In this document: positions 8,380 through 17,744 of the stretch, piece after piece
Numbering within the stretch: position 1 is the stretch's first letter
Layout: each line of letters opens with the position of its first letter
DNA from: Sphaeroforma sirkka
Lineage: Eukaryota > Opisthokonta > Ichthyosporea > Ichthyophonida
DNA: 25,000 nucleotides
Direction of reading: 5' to 3'
NCBI GenBank assembly: GCA_001586965.3
Contig: LUCW03000221.1
Location: 50,001-75,000 of the forward strand
Translations under genes and position numbers: made by a program
Notes under the pieces: model-generated
The model's database searches: none
Told to the model about the DNA's origin: nothing
The model's input: the letters and a program-made list of their open reading frames with translations, nothing else

Positions 8380-8969
8380 TATAGAAATACGGCCTCCGGT
8401 CAGTCTAAAATATCAAGATCAAATGAGATAACATATTGCTTTTTAATTGTATTTAATACAAATCCTTTTTCCAATATTTCCAAAGTGTTCTATATTCACT
8501 TTGATGGCTCCAATAGCCTGAGTATTGGCATGACTCATTTACTTGTGACCTATTTGAGACGATAGTAGATGTAGGATATTATAAACTAAATTTTATAATC
8601 TCTGAATTACTACTTACAGGTTTTGGTCTTCCTGCCAATCTCCAAAATCCAATAAGTCTTTTTCTTTTTTTAACTTTTCTTCAGATGGAACTTTATTTAT
8701 ATCAGCTAATGTATTAACGTGACTTACGTTATTATGTCTATTTACAAATTAGGCAAGTGGTCATGAACACTTAGTACTTCTAGTGAAAATTATTCAATAA
8801 AGAACAGCTAGAGGTACGCCCTGTGTGATCGAGGATATTTAGGCTCTTAACAAGAGGCAGTCCCGATCATTCTTACACAAGCTACCACTGCTAAATCCTA
8901 ACTGACTTAAATTGTATCTTAATTTATATAACATAGTTTAAAGCATAGAAATATCTATCGAAGTTTACA
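8380..8969 (+). repeat. LTR copy 4 (3' LTR)
   Basis: This about 590-base LTR begins TATAGAAATACGGCC (TA instead of TG) and ends GAAGTTTACA. Compared with copies 2 and 3, its first about 260 bases and last about 60 bases carry many substitutions and small gaps. The central block at about 8638-8907 is nearly identical to copy 3, with one substitution seen by eye. It contains the same AATAAA. It is followed at once by copia-like sequence. Confidence 0.9.
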
Positions 8970-8992
8970 ACAGCAGGTCATCTATAATGATA

Positions 8993-10560
8993 CGGTCCAC
9001 CAGGTCTACAATGCCTGCCTCAAAATACAAGAGCACCCACTTACACCTCACACCATTCGCGAGGCACTGAAAGGCGACGATGCCGACCTCTGGCGATCTT
9101 CACTGCAACGCGAGCTGGATAGTTTCAAAAAGGCAGGCACATATTATCTAATTCGGCCATATGAGGATTAGGGTTTAGGGTTTTATGACGCCTTCATTGT
9201 CTTTAGTAAATGAGTGTTTAAAGTAAAGATGATTGACGGCATGGTCAACAAGTACAAATCACGATTGTGCGCTAGAGGTTTCACCCAGACAAAGGGCATA
9301 AATTTCAGCGGGACGTAGGCATCTTCATGCAGCCACGACACACTTCGTCCACTATTAGCAGTCGCCGCATCGCAAGATTGGCACGTGGCACAGATAAACG
9401 TCGATACAGCTTATCTCAATGCCAACCTAGATGAACCGATATATATGAGACCACCTCGGGGCTCAGACGCTATTGGTATACCGTCCGATAGTATTCTCAA
9501 GCTCAACAAGACACTATATAGTCTCAAACAATCGGGATGACTCTGGCACGCACTACTTGAGTCAAAACTTTTGAACATGGGCTTCAAATAGGCTGCTTGC
9601 GACGAATGTATGCTTATTGCTGATATGGGAGTGCGTATTTCTAATATATGTCGACGACATCGTTATTGTTGGACTGCAAACATCTGACGTCGACCGCTTC
9701 AAAACGCTTCTTCAAGAGGGATTCAGCTGTGAAGATTCGGGTGGCCCCAAATGGCTTCTAGGCGTCCGAGTCCTTACGACACCTGACTTAATCAGCCTTG
9801 TTCAGGACAGTTATATCCAGGAGGTCATCGAACACTTTGAACTCACAGAGAGCCACCCCGCGCCTACTCCAGCAACCACAGACATTGCGTATAAGAACAT
9901 CGGCCCTTGTCACCCGTGTGCATATCGTGAGTTGATTGGTACATTCCAATATTTCTCAGTGTTAACACGCATTTGTTAACAGACTAGCACGCTATATGGA
10001 TAATCCATCGGCTACACACTGGCACGCCGCATAACGCACGCTTTGCTATCTAAAGGGTAAACCACACATGGGATTGACTTATACACACCAAAAAGGCCCC
10101 CCAATCGCTGATGCAGTTTTCGACGCTGATTATGCTTCATGTCCGGATACACGTCGATCCACTACCGGCTACATTTTGAGAATCAACAAAATCCCGGTTG
10201 CCTGGAAGTCTCACCGTCAAAGGACACTGTTTACTAGTTCTGTTGAATCTGAATACTTCGCCGCTTCCAAGGCAGCCAAACATATCCAGCGGCTTCGCAT
10301 TAAGCTCGAGGAATTAGGCTTCCCTCAGACGACACCTACAGTGCTACAATGTGACAATAAGTCCGCGTTCCAGCTATCACATCCACAGGTCCTACTAAGA
10401 ACCTCAAACACGTTGATGTTCGTGTCCAGCACATCAAACAGCTACATGAGAACGGCATTATCAACGTTGGATACGTCACATCCCAGGCGAATCAATCTGA
10501 TATACTCACAAAGAATACTACTCGTCCTACACAATCTACACATACCAACGATCTGTTGAC
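8993..10560 (+). pseudogene. Ty1/copia RT-RNase H, decayed
   Basis: The Pol 3' half of a copia element is spread over three frames with several stops. In order: an RT lead-in with IREALKGDDADLWRSSLQREL; YKSRLCARGFTQTKGI; a block ending LNKTLYSLKQSG followed by TGA where the family has Arg; YVDDIVIVG at 9647 with both Asp present; then RNase H with FDADYAS, TRRSTTGYI, SSVESEY and QCDNKSAF. After a shift near 10400, it ends with text of the family's 'DILTK' tail. Gag, protease and integrase are missing, and so is any 5' LTR. At least three stops and several frame changes make it non-functional. It directly abuts the gypsy LTR at 8969. Confidence 0.88.
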
Positions 10561-10667
10561 ATGTATACCACCAGCACAAGACAGTCCCAGCGAAACACAA
10601 TCCAGGGGAGAATGAGGCAGCACAAGACTGTATTTTCTCACTTTACCGACTACTGTTTTCAGGGGAG

Positions 10668-11131
10668 TGTCAGGGCCGAACAAACAACCCAGCAATCAGC
10701 AAATTGATAACAAAAATACAGTACGGTACTAGAACAATCAGGTGTCAAAACATATATATGACACCTATGAAATGAATTCAGAGACTCCCGCCCTAAGCGG
10801 TAGAGTCAAATAAGAACCCTCAGTAGAGAGTAAATAAAGCTCAGTAGAGGGGAAATAAAGCTCACTCCTTCCGTAACTCAATTGTCTAACAAATACACAC
10901 TGGTGGATGCAATCCCAGTGATGAGCAAGCAACTGCATCATTTGTAGCCAGTGGGAAACTGTTCGAATGGGACAATCTCGGAAGCGAGGTAAGTAACTGA
11001 GTTGTTCAGAAAAGGTATATTTTAGAAGTGGACTATAAAGGTGTTCAACAGAAGTGTGCGAGAGAGGCGGATGAGAGAGGTGGGCGAGAGAGGTTTGCAA
11101 AAGAGGTGAACTCTAATACAACTCATTAACA
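10668..11131 (+). repeat. Probable copia 3' LTR
   Basis: A purine tract AGGGGAG (10661-10667) is followed by TGTCAGGGCC, the usual layout of polypurine tract then LTR start, about 100 bases after the copia RNase H tail. The segment contains a TATATATG stretch and repeated GCTCAGTAGAG-like words. The right end is uncertain; TCATTAACA at about 11131 is a candidate because it ends in CA. No second copy exists in the window to confirm the borders. Confidence 0.45.
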
Positions 11132-11417
11132 AATTATACATTTGCTGACGAAGAGCGTCCTATTTACCATGGCCTTGGGGAAATGTCCGACGAATGAGTT
11201 CCGAAAATACATACTGTCGCTGTATCCAACGGAAGTATCCGATACAGCCCAGACTATACATAACAACAGAGTCATATGTTCTTCAAGCGTTTTTTTGTCG
11301 TATTGATTTGTTTTAAAACACACCATACTTGGTTTAGATCACCTGTCACGCGCTGATATGAAAATATATACTTCTATATATATTCAGAACGAAGTCAAAC
11401 ACGCAATAACATTTAAG
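11132..11417. other. No gene recognised
   Basis: Mixed-composition sequence with an AT-rich patch at 11355-11390. Open frames on both strands are short and without motif. It lies between the probable copia LTR and a set of broken coding traces. Confidence 0.4.
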
Positions 11418-11560
11418 ATGAGCCAGCAACTCTTTGACGACGCTACGACCCTGCTATCCTATAAAGAGATCCAGCTCTTTTATCGGACGAGTGCATCGAG
11501 GAGTTTGTGAAGATGACGGGATGTGACGAAGCTATGAATACGCAAATGTTTTATAGCTAA
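11418..11560 (+). pseudogene. Short broken coding trace, UBA-like words
   Basis: An ATG at 11418 opens a 30-codon frame to a TGA at 11508. A second frame (11483 to TAA 11558-11560) reads DECIEEFVKMTGCDEAM, which recalls the 'ieeFv.iTG.deeeA' start of UBA-like domains. An AATAAA-like signal follows at about 11566. The two frames could be one small gene with a one-base shift. The match is short and from memory, so function is not assigned. Confidence 0.2.
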
Positions 11561-11629
11561 AACTAATAAAGGATATTAAAATGTCACTTCTAATATACAC
11601 TTCTAATATATAGTAACCATTCTAATTAT

Positions 11630-11768
11630 CCCCTCCAATGCTCCTCTTTATTGCCCACCTCTAATGCTCCCCTCTATTACTCCCCTCTAATTGATGCTCC
11701 CCTCTGATCTTCATCTCTAATCCTTACCTCTAATCCGTACCTCTAATCCTTACCTCTAATCCTCGCCT
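11630..11768 (+). repeat. CCTCTAATCCTT degenerate tandem repeat
   Basis: About ten imperfect copies of a 10-14 base unit, CTCTAATNCTNNC, stand in tandem. The plus strand is pyrimidine-rich throughout and ends GCCTCAG at 11765-11771. Each unit contains CTAAT, which resembles a splicing branch-point. The tract is therefore either a simple minisatellite or an expanded branch-point/polypyrimidine region of an intron. Confidence 0.65.
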
Positions 11769-11771
11769 CAG

Positions 11772-12056
11772 GAGTGACTTTCTCAACTTCTTCAAGTTGG
11801 CGCAATCCATGGACCCTAATCTGTATATACGAACTCCGCGCGACAAAGCGACCAACGCTTTGAAATGTGTTCGTTAAATGACGAATACTACGGAAAAAAA
11901 TACCGTATCTTTGGTCGTATAACCAGTATGGATGCCCGCCATAAAGAGAACAATGCGTGGGGGTGGCAGATATCTATATTGGTAGGGCCGGGCAACGGTG
12001 GTAGAATCAAGTACTTCGGTGCTATGCTGTTAAAAAGAGACGAAGAAAATAGATAG
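11772..12056 (+). pseudogene. Unknown protein fragment, one frame change
   Basis: After a CCTCAG that could be a 3' splice site, one frame reads 34 codons of protein-like text (DFLNFFKLAQSMDPNLY) to a TAA at 11875-11877. An overlapping frame takes over at about 11860 (YYGKKYRIFGRITSMDAR, then WGWQISILVGPGNGG) and ends with a TAG at 12054-12056. Both parts have aromatic and charged residues typical of a folded domain, and the switch needs a single-base shift. I do not recognise the family. It may be a gene remnant or a transposon part. Confidence 0.35.
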
Positions 12057-12532
12057 GTTTGCATTATATTCTATTCAGAAATCAATGGGCGAGGGGGCGC
12101 GGTTAAAAACTGAGTCAGTTTTCGCCGACGGCTTTGAGCCAGTCCGACGTTAAAGTAGGCCAGTTTTATTTCGCTGATAGGTACCATACATGACAGACTA
12201 TCAGTAAGAATCTTGGTAGGTACCACAGTGGGAGGGTGAAAGAGACGTCGGACAAAGCTATGCACGGAACAATGCAACGCAAATGTGACCATTACCTTGA
12301 TATTGCCATTGGTATACTGCCAGGAAAAAATGCTGCCACAGTTGCATTAAGATGAAGTAATATGGTCAACACATGTGTGACTGGGGTCTAGCTGACAAGT
12401 TTACAATGGGATGACTTTTTCTTCTTACGTATTCAATTTGTAATATAGTCAGCAGTGGCCCGCTGGTGGACTCCCTGATGTTTGAGATGAACCGGCGGGT
12501 ATATTATTTCTATTAAAACGAGGTTACATCTT
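12057..12532. other. No gene recognised
   Basis: A minus-strand open frame of 73 codons at 12071-12292 has no motif and looks like chance. No repeats of note. Confidence 0.4.
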
Positions 12533-12910
12533 CTATTGGACTGTAGTAGTAGAATCGGCTCCTTGAGTGGCTGTCATATTAAGGTTTCTGTCACTTAAAT
12601 CCATATTTAGCGTCCCATAATGTAATTTAGGTATTTCCTGATTCCAATTTAATCGCGTTGACTTGGGGATTGCGTATATCCTACGCTTGATATAAATGCA
12701 TTTCACTCCTCCAATATGCCCTTTCTCACCGCACGAACCACATTTCCGAACCTTCTTACCAGGAGACCTTGTCTGCACGTTCATCGACTTAACGACTTGC
12801 GACGATTGAGTCAGCTCTTGGTAGATATGTCGGCCTTGTGATTGGGATAGTGAAGCCTGATTAGGTGGTGGAATGGCTTTGGGATCGTTATGTTCTAGCT
12901 GTTGGAACAC
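12533..12910 (-). pseudogene. Zinc-knuckle protein fragment, unknown
   Basis: A 125-codon frame from ATG 12910 to 12533 has a polar Gln/Ser-rich first half. A basic run SPGKKVRK then precedes a knuckle of the form C-x2-C-x4-H-x5-C (CGSCGEKGHIGGVKC, about residues 57-71). The usual knuckle has four residues before the last Cys, so this one carries an extra residue. Such basic-plus-knuckle text occurs in retroelement Gag proteins and at the end of MULE-type transposases. Upstream on the same strand are more broken coding traces (13216-13377 and 13427-13552), so the whole may be one decayed element. Which type it is cannot be decided here. Confidence 0.35.
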
Positions 12911-12935
12911 ATATGTTCTAGCTGTTGGAACACAC
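12890..12935. repeat. 23-base direct duplication
   Basis: ATGTTCTAGCTGTTGGAACA occurs twice, with a period of 23 bases (12890 and 12913). The first ATG of the zinc-knuckle frame on the minus strand falls inside it. Confidence 0.85.
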
Positions 12936-12940
12936 TGCTA

Positions 12941-13013
12941 CCCCCCCCCTCTACGTCATTACGGCTCTCACCCCCCTCTGCGTCGTTATCGGTTCCCGCC
13001 CCCCTCTGTCTGA
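12941..13013. repeat. C-rich minisatellite, about 27-base unit
   Basis: Three imperfect copies of a unit containing CCCCCCTCT, then ACGTC or GCGTC, TTA and GG. On the minus strand this gives several runs of five or more G residues within 75 bases, a pattern able to form a G-quadruplex. It lies in the middle of the minus-strand coding traces. Confidence 0.65.
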
Positions 13014-13215
13014 CTAGGAAACAGGAAGCTTTTAGCTTATTAAACCCCTCGCTGTTGAAACTTGATTTGCGTGAGCCATTTCCTCTGGTAGTGTGGGGGG
13101 TTTAAACTGATTTTGAGGTTCAGCTGTATGGAAATGGTTAGTCGCTTGACCTGTCTTTTTCGGTTTTGGCGAAGGGTCGATGAACAGATTACACAATGGT
13201 GCAGATTCGGTTTGT

Positions 13216-13377
13216 TCATAGCATAATAATACAGCAACACGTTTCCCACTGCTCCCACTTGTCATCACCATGTTCGGCATCGTTAAGACGCTGAAACATC
13301 AATCGCATAACCTCCACCAACAATAGTAAAAAATCTGTTTGATCATTGGAGTATGCAATATTGTATACTCCGCCCAT
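13216..13377 (-). pseudogene. Short helical coding trace, unknown
   Basis: An ATG at 13377 opens 53 codons to a TGA at 13216-13218. The text includes TDFLLLLVEVMRLMFQRLND followed by acidic DAEHGDD and WEQWE, which would form an amphipathic helix. Another frame just upstream reads KNLPSEVLDASKADG, so a frame change near 13375 may have split one protein. No family recognised. Confidence 0.3.
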
Positions 13378-13426
13378 CAGCTTTTGATGCGTCCAACACT
13401 TCGCTCGGAAGGTTTTTTACGCGGTT

Positions 13427-13552
13427 TCATATCCCTTGGCCGGCACTAGCATCCGAATCATCGCCATTTCCGTCGCTATCATCATCATCAGAAGAGTTGT
13501 TGCCCATACCCTTTCCAATCGTGTCATAGTCGCTTGTAGGAGGTGGTATCAT
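13427..13552 (-). pseudogene. Short acidic-tract ORF, unknown
   Basis: An ATG at 13552 opens 41 codons to a TGA at 13427-13429. After PPPTSDYDTIG comes an acidic Ser/Asp/Asn tract (SSDDDDSDGNGDDSD). In an overlapping frame the next text is basic (KPRKKPSER), as if an acidic and a basic nuclear-type segment were separated by a frame change. It could be the N-terminal part of the same decayed coding unit as 13216-13377 and 12533-12910. Confidence 0.3.
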
Positions 13553-13599
13553 TCGTCAGTTCTTCTATGGAATGCACCTAATAAGATCTGGCCTTATTA

Positions 13600-15130
13600 A
13601 CCTCCGTCGAAAAATGTTAGTACATAGTTGGCTGCCCCACTGTCGGCACTGTGCGATATGAATAAATTCGTTGAATCTAGGCTTGCCCCCTTCACCCAAC
13701 CCCCTATATTGTAGATCATAGCATATTTATTTTGTTAGTCTAGTATGTGTATGCATTTGACTAACGATTTTACATGTGCTATTGAAAAGTCTAGACATTG
13801 TAAGTACCAATGACTTAAACCACGCTTCCAGTTGTGAGTTTGAAGATTCACTCATCCGCGTCTACAGCATAAATGAATATCAGCATTCATAATATTGCCG
13901 AGGATTAATGAGACCTGTCAATTGTATATCCTTGACGATATTTGCCATGCAGTCATATACTTGTGTGCCACATCTCAAAAAATATTTCTAACCATACAAA
14001 CAGCAGTTCCGCCTGCAGCATAAATGCGTTTATATGATTGCACATCGTAGTCGCCAGCATATCGTGTAAGTAATACTGACAGTACTCTTAAGCCACTTTT
14101 CAAACGATGGTCACGCATGTAACTGTAGTACATCATCTCAAAGATAAGTGATAGTTGAAATCAGTTATACATAAGTAATGTCGTCGTGAGCGAACCATCT
14201 GCGTCACCGCTAGTATCCACTCAGCCGCCAGTCGAAGTGCCTTCGCGTCAGACATGAAAAATGTGTGATCATTTCTAAATGTAGTCTTTGGACTTTCTGG
14301 TAGTGTCCGCCGTGTGCGTTGAACATCCCTAAGTTGCGATGCCGACGGCTGATGACGCACTTAAAACATTAACGACAAGGCTTTCTCCCAATCTTATTAC
14401 TCGATATAGTGTCCTTGCGAAGCTTTGTTGGCGTCCTAGCAATCACTTTCACTTTTGATAAGTTGTAAATCGATTTAAAGTTGAACCTTTTGTACGATCG
14501 AAATATGTCGTCATGAAATTTCAAGTTAGTTCTGTGTCGATTCTACATAGTATTAAAATGGTTCAGCCCCTGACGGTCAAATAATATGAAGTTGTCCCAT
14601 GCGTGTAGTTGGTAAGTTCGGATTTTATAGATTTTGGTCGACACCTGAAAAATATTTCATGAGTCCTTTTCAATCGCATGGTCCGCATCTGCCTAGACTG
14701 TGTCATTGCCTTCAGACGAGTCAACCCATTCTAAGAAAACAATCAGAATTTTTCGAATTAGTAGCCGAATCAGCAAAATAACATTCTTAGTTTTTTACGT
14801 ATGTATCGGCAGCTCTAAGTTGTCGCTCCGCTCAATAACCCTTCCATATGTTGTATGGCCATATCCAACGTAGAAATCGATTGTTGAGTCTCAGGTACCA
14901 AAATAGTCCAGCGTAGTATATACCTCCGCCTTGGTTTTTTCATCCGGTATTGAATCAGAGGAAAATTAGGTCGCCACCTCATCAGTATGTAATGGTGATT
15001 GCCGATGAATTCCAAGCAGTCGTTTCAACAATCGAACACCAACGCATCTATAATAAACATACAATAAATATTATATTAGTATTAGCGATGCACGGTAAGT
15101 CAATGTTTCAACAAAATATAATAAAAATAT
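13600..15130. other. No supported gene
   Basis: Intermediate-AT sequence. A minus-strand frame at 14133-14360 (75 codons) includes SDAKALRLAAEWILAV, which is protein-like, but it has no neighbours or motifs to support it. Nothing else stands out: no RNA gene, no clear repeat. Confidence 0.4.
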
Positions 15131-15132
15131 AT

Positions 15133-15365
15133 CGCATGGCATGCGTGCACGTGCGTGAAAGCAAGCATGCATGAATGCATACTTTTGATTATTTCCTGTG
15201 CTTGCACCTGAATTAACATAACAGCATTAATATTTTTAATACGAATGATCATGAGGAATCAGCTATAATGCATGCGTACAAGCATGTATGCAATTAACAT
15301 GCGTGCATGTGCGTGAGCGCATAGGTGCATATGTGTGAGCATGCGCGCGCATGCGTGAAGCATGG
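15133..15365. repeat. ATGC/GTGC alternating purine-pyrimidine patch
   Basis: Two clusters (about 15136-15181 and 15268-15365) of words such as CATGCGTGCA, GCATGCATG and GCATGCGCGCGCATGCG. They alternate purine and pyrimidine for long stretches and are rich in small palindromes. This is simple-sequence DNA prone to left-handed or cruciform structure; no coding role is evident. Confidence 0.55.
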
Positions 15366-15479
15366 ATATATGCTATTAATGATCACATTTAATATTAAAA
15401 CTTCAAAAGTATTACATAGTGCGAATGAGACAACACATAATAGCCAAGAGCACACCACCTTGGAAACAATATGCTCATA

Positions 15480-17311
15480 ATCATATCGGCCATAGACTGG
15501 ATGTTGCACCCTAGATTATATCAAGATTCTGAACGAAGGGTTGAGAAGTTCATAGTGGATCTGTTTGCATCGGCACACAATGCACACACAAATGAATTGT
15601 ATTACACCAAAGAACAGAATGCGCTGCAACAAAAGTGAGCACAGGAAATGAATGCATGGGCGAACCCACCATGGGAACTCATACATAGTTCTTGACAAAG
15701 TCATTGAAGAGGCAATTAGCATCACGATAGGTGTACCCTACTACCCCAATGCAACGTGGTTTCCAAGGTTCTTGTCTTTACTAGAAGATAACCCGATGCT
15801 AGTGGAAAACACAAACAATACTTTCTTTAAAGAAGGCAAGAAGGCATGTGGCAAGACCCCATGGGGTGTCACATTGGTCGCAAAGATAGGAGTAAAGTCT
15901 CCATACTTTGACTCAACGCGGGAACAACCTGCTATACACGTTGCAGTATCAGAACCAGTTCACTCTGGAGATGCACCACAGGCAACAGAGTATGAGACAC
16001 GTCTTAACATCATCGAGCAATACCACAACTTGGGACATTACACTCCTGAGGAAACGATACACAAGTTGCAAGCAGATGGACATGATTGGCCTGATATCCA
16101 GCAACATGTACACAAGTTCATTGACGGATGTATACCGTGTCTCAAAACAAGATACACAAAAAGGGATTTCACCCCTTACAATCAATCACAGCCGCATTTA
16201 CAGGCGACAGAGTCCAAGTGGACATCATAGGTCCACTATTGGATTCCATCAGAGGACACACATACGTGTTAGTATGGCTTGATGTACACTCATCGTACGT
16301 CATTTTACGACCAATGATAGACAAATCAGCGGCTACTATGCACGCACGCTGGTACCAATCATGTGTGAACATGGATTCCCACAACCAAGGCAATGAATAT
16401 GTTAACAACATACTTTCAAAAGTTGTTAAACATGCAATGCAACACCTAGTCTCTCGGCCGTACCAACCTAAAAGTCTTAGGGGCGAACGAACGATCACAC
16501 AGAGACCTCATGCCACTGCTACGGAAATTCGTTGAGCAGTATCCAAGTAACCGGTGTCCACGACTTCCATTCGTATAGATGGGCCACAAACTGCTTACAT
16601 TCAGAAGAAACAAGTCACCACGGTTTAATGTGTACTTTGGTCGCAGACACAATCAACACACGGACTACAACGAGCCAGTGACCGCACCCAGTTCAACAGT
16701 ATGTTGGAAAGAGCGACTGCAAAATCTCGAAGAAACCATCAGGCCACAACTAGACAATATTGTTGCACAGTATCAAGAGAAGGTGCACGCAGCATACGAT
16801 ATATTAAAAGAAGTATGTAAATTTTCAGGAAGGGAATTATGTCATGGTCCGCTATCAAAGTGAAATGAACAAGTTAACAGAACCAAATGGCGGACCATAC
16901 AAAATAGTATGCAGGGAGGGCAACAGGTATTTTGTCTGTAACCTTGATGGAACTAAAGTCCCCGAGTATCCTGACTCGATCAGTGATGAGCTACTTGGCC
17001 TTGTAAAAAGGGCCAGTGCTCCGGAAGCATTTACTTCCAACAATCACGTACAACCAAACGAGAAGACTCAGTTCTCTTCGATAGGCGACGACAGGCCGTC
17101 CATCCGAGGTGATGGATCCCAGGACTACCTACTGCAATGTACAGATGGTGAGCGTACCTGGACGCATGAATCAGACATCGCAGATGCTGATGACATTACA
17201 ATATACCGTTAACGCCGTAGGCGTAAAAGAAGGCCGCCAAAGAAGCCAGCGACGACGAGCACTGGTGAAAGATCAGCGCGCCACAGAAAGCGCACGAGGC
17301 GGGGAACCTAA
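15480..17311 (+). pseudogene. Second Ty3/gypsy pol remnant (Dam-like, integrase)
   Basis: Homologous in order to the Pol of the 2405-8969 element but clearly diverged. It opens at about 15480 with the segment after RNase H (DWMLHPRLY). The Dam-like domain follows with FIVDLFASAHN, a TGA at 15636, and NAWANPPW from about 15651. After a shift near 15685, the frame 15652-16230 carries the post-Dam segment and the integrase zinc region (HNLGHYTPEET, then CIPCLKTRY). The core follows in another frame with VDIIGPLLD and GNEYVNN; the SDNG motif is damaged and the Glu region is frameshifted near 16480. From 16844 a GGPYKIV motif and a chromodomain-like end (YLLQCTDGERTWTHE) precede TAA 17210-17212. 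Gag, protease, RT and LTRs were not found. Confidence 0.8.
17213..17311 (+). pseudogene. Basic tail after the integrase stop
   Basis: Directly after the TAA at 17210-17212, the same frame continues for 32 codons to TAA 17309-17311. It is very basic (RRRRKRRPPKKPATTSTGE, then RHRKRTRRG). Basic nuclear-localisation tails are common at the end of retroelement integrases. This suggests the first TAA is a nonsense change within the original protein. Confidence 0.5.
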
Positions 17312-17744
17312 GTAAGTCTCAATGGCAACAACAAAAGACCAACCCTTCATGGTATGGTATCAGGATTTTGTTTAGGGCTGACGTTTTTGGTCCTCGCCAT
17401 GTTATGTCGGGTCTGAAGTTCTATCGGCTGTGTGAATATACCAGGTGATATGGAATGGGATGAAAGAGGGGTCGACCCAGGGACGATAAAACTACGTGCT
17501 TTGAACTTGATTTATGCAAGCATAGTATTCTAAAACCTGTCATGCAAGAGACCTACAAGCGCATGCATGTATATGGACTTAAGAGGCAATTTGGGGACCA
17601 AGATTGGATTGTTTTGCGACTTTTTGGTTCGGCATAATTGCAGTTCCCAACAACTTCGATTTTTTAACCTCAACTTCTCAATAGACATGTGATTATTTAT
17701 ACTGAAAGAGCCTAGAATGGTTTTAATGCAATTCACAACTCTAC
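17312..17744. other. Intergenic, no gene recognised
   Basis: This lies between the second gypsy remnant (plus strand) and the 3' end of the sorting-nexin gene (minus strand). It should contain that gene's 3' UTR and poly(A) site. On the minus strand only AT-rich words such as TATAAATAA at about 17694-17702 resemble a poly(A) signal; no exact AATAAA stands out. Confidence 0.4.

Larger units (their letters stand above)
2405..8969 (+). mobile_element. Rearranged Ty3/gypsy (chromovirus-like) LTR element
   Basis: The order on the plus strand is: LTR (2405-3003), gag-like ORF (3083-3685), truncated LTR (3684-4230), truncated protease (4231-4497), RT-RNase H-Dam-like domain (4484-6403), integrase (6295-8298), short purine tract, LTR (8380-8969). 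RNase H before integrase and a GPF motif in integrase place it in Ty3/gypsy. The internal LTR replaces the end of gag and the start of protease, so this is not a canonical intact element. There are also two frame changes and one gag stop. No primer-binding site complementary to a common tRNA 3' end is evident after the LTR at 3003, and no 5-base duplication flanks the outer LTRs. Confidence 0.85.

Noticed and set aside
2405..8969. Treating LTR 3 (3684) and LTR 4 as the two ends of an intact element
   Set aside because: LTR 3 lacks its TG end and joins protease in mid-domain with no leader or gag, so it cannot be a working 5' LTR.
15133..15365. Possible CRISPR-like or regulatory palindrome array
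   Set aside because: Words are irregular and without constant spacers; better explained as simple-sequence alternating DNA.
16169..16498. Minus-strand 109-codon open frame
   Set aside because: Antisense to the integrase core remnant of the second gypsy element.
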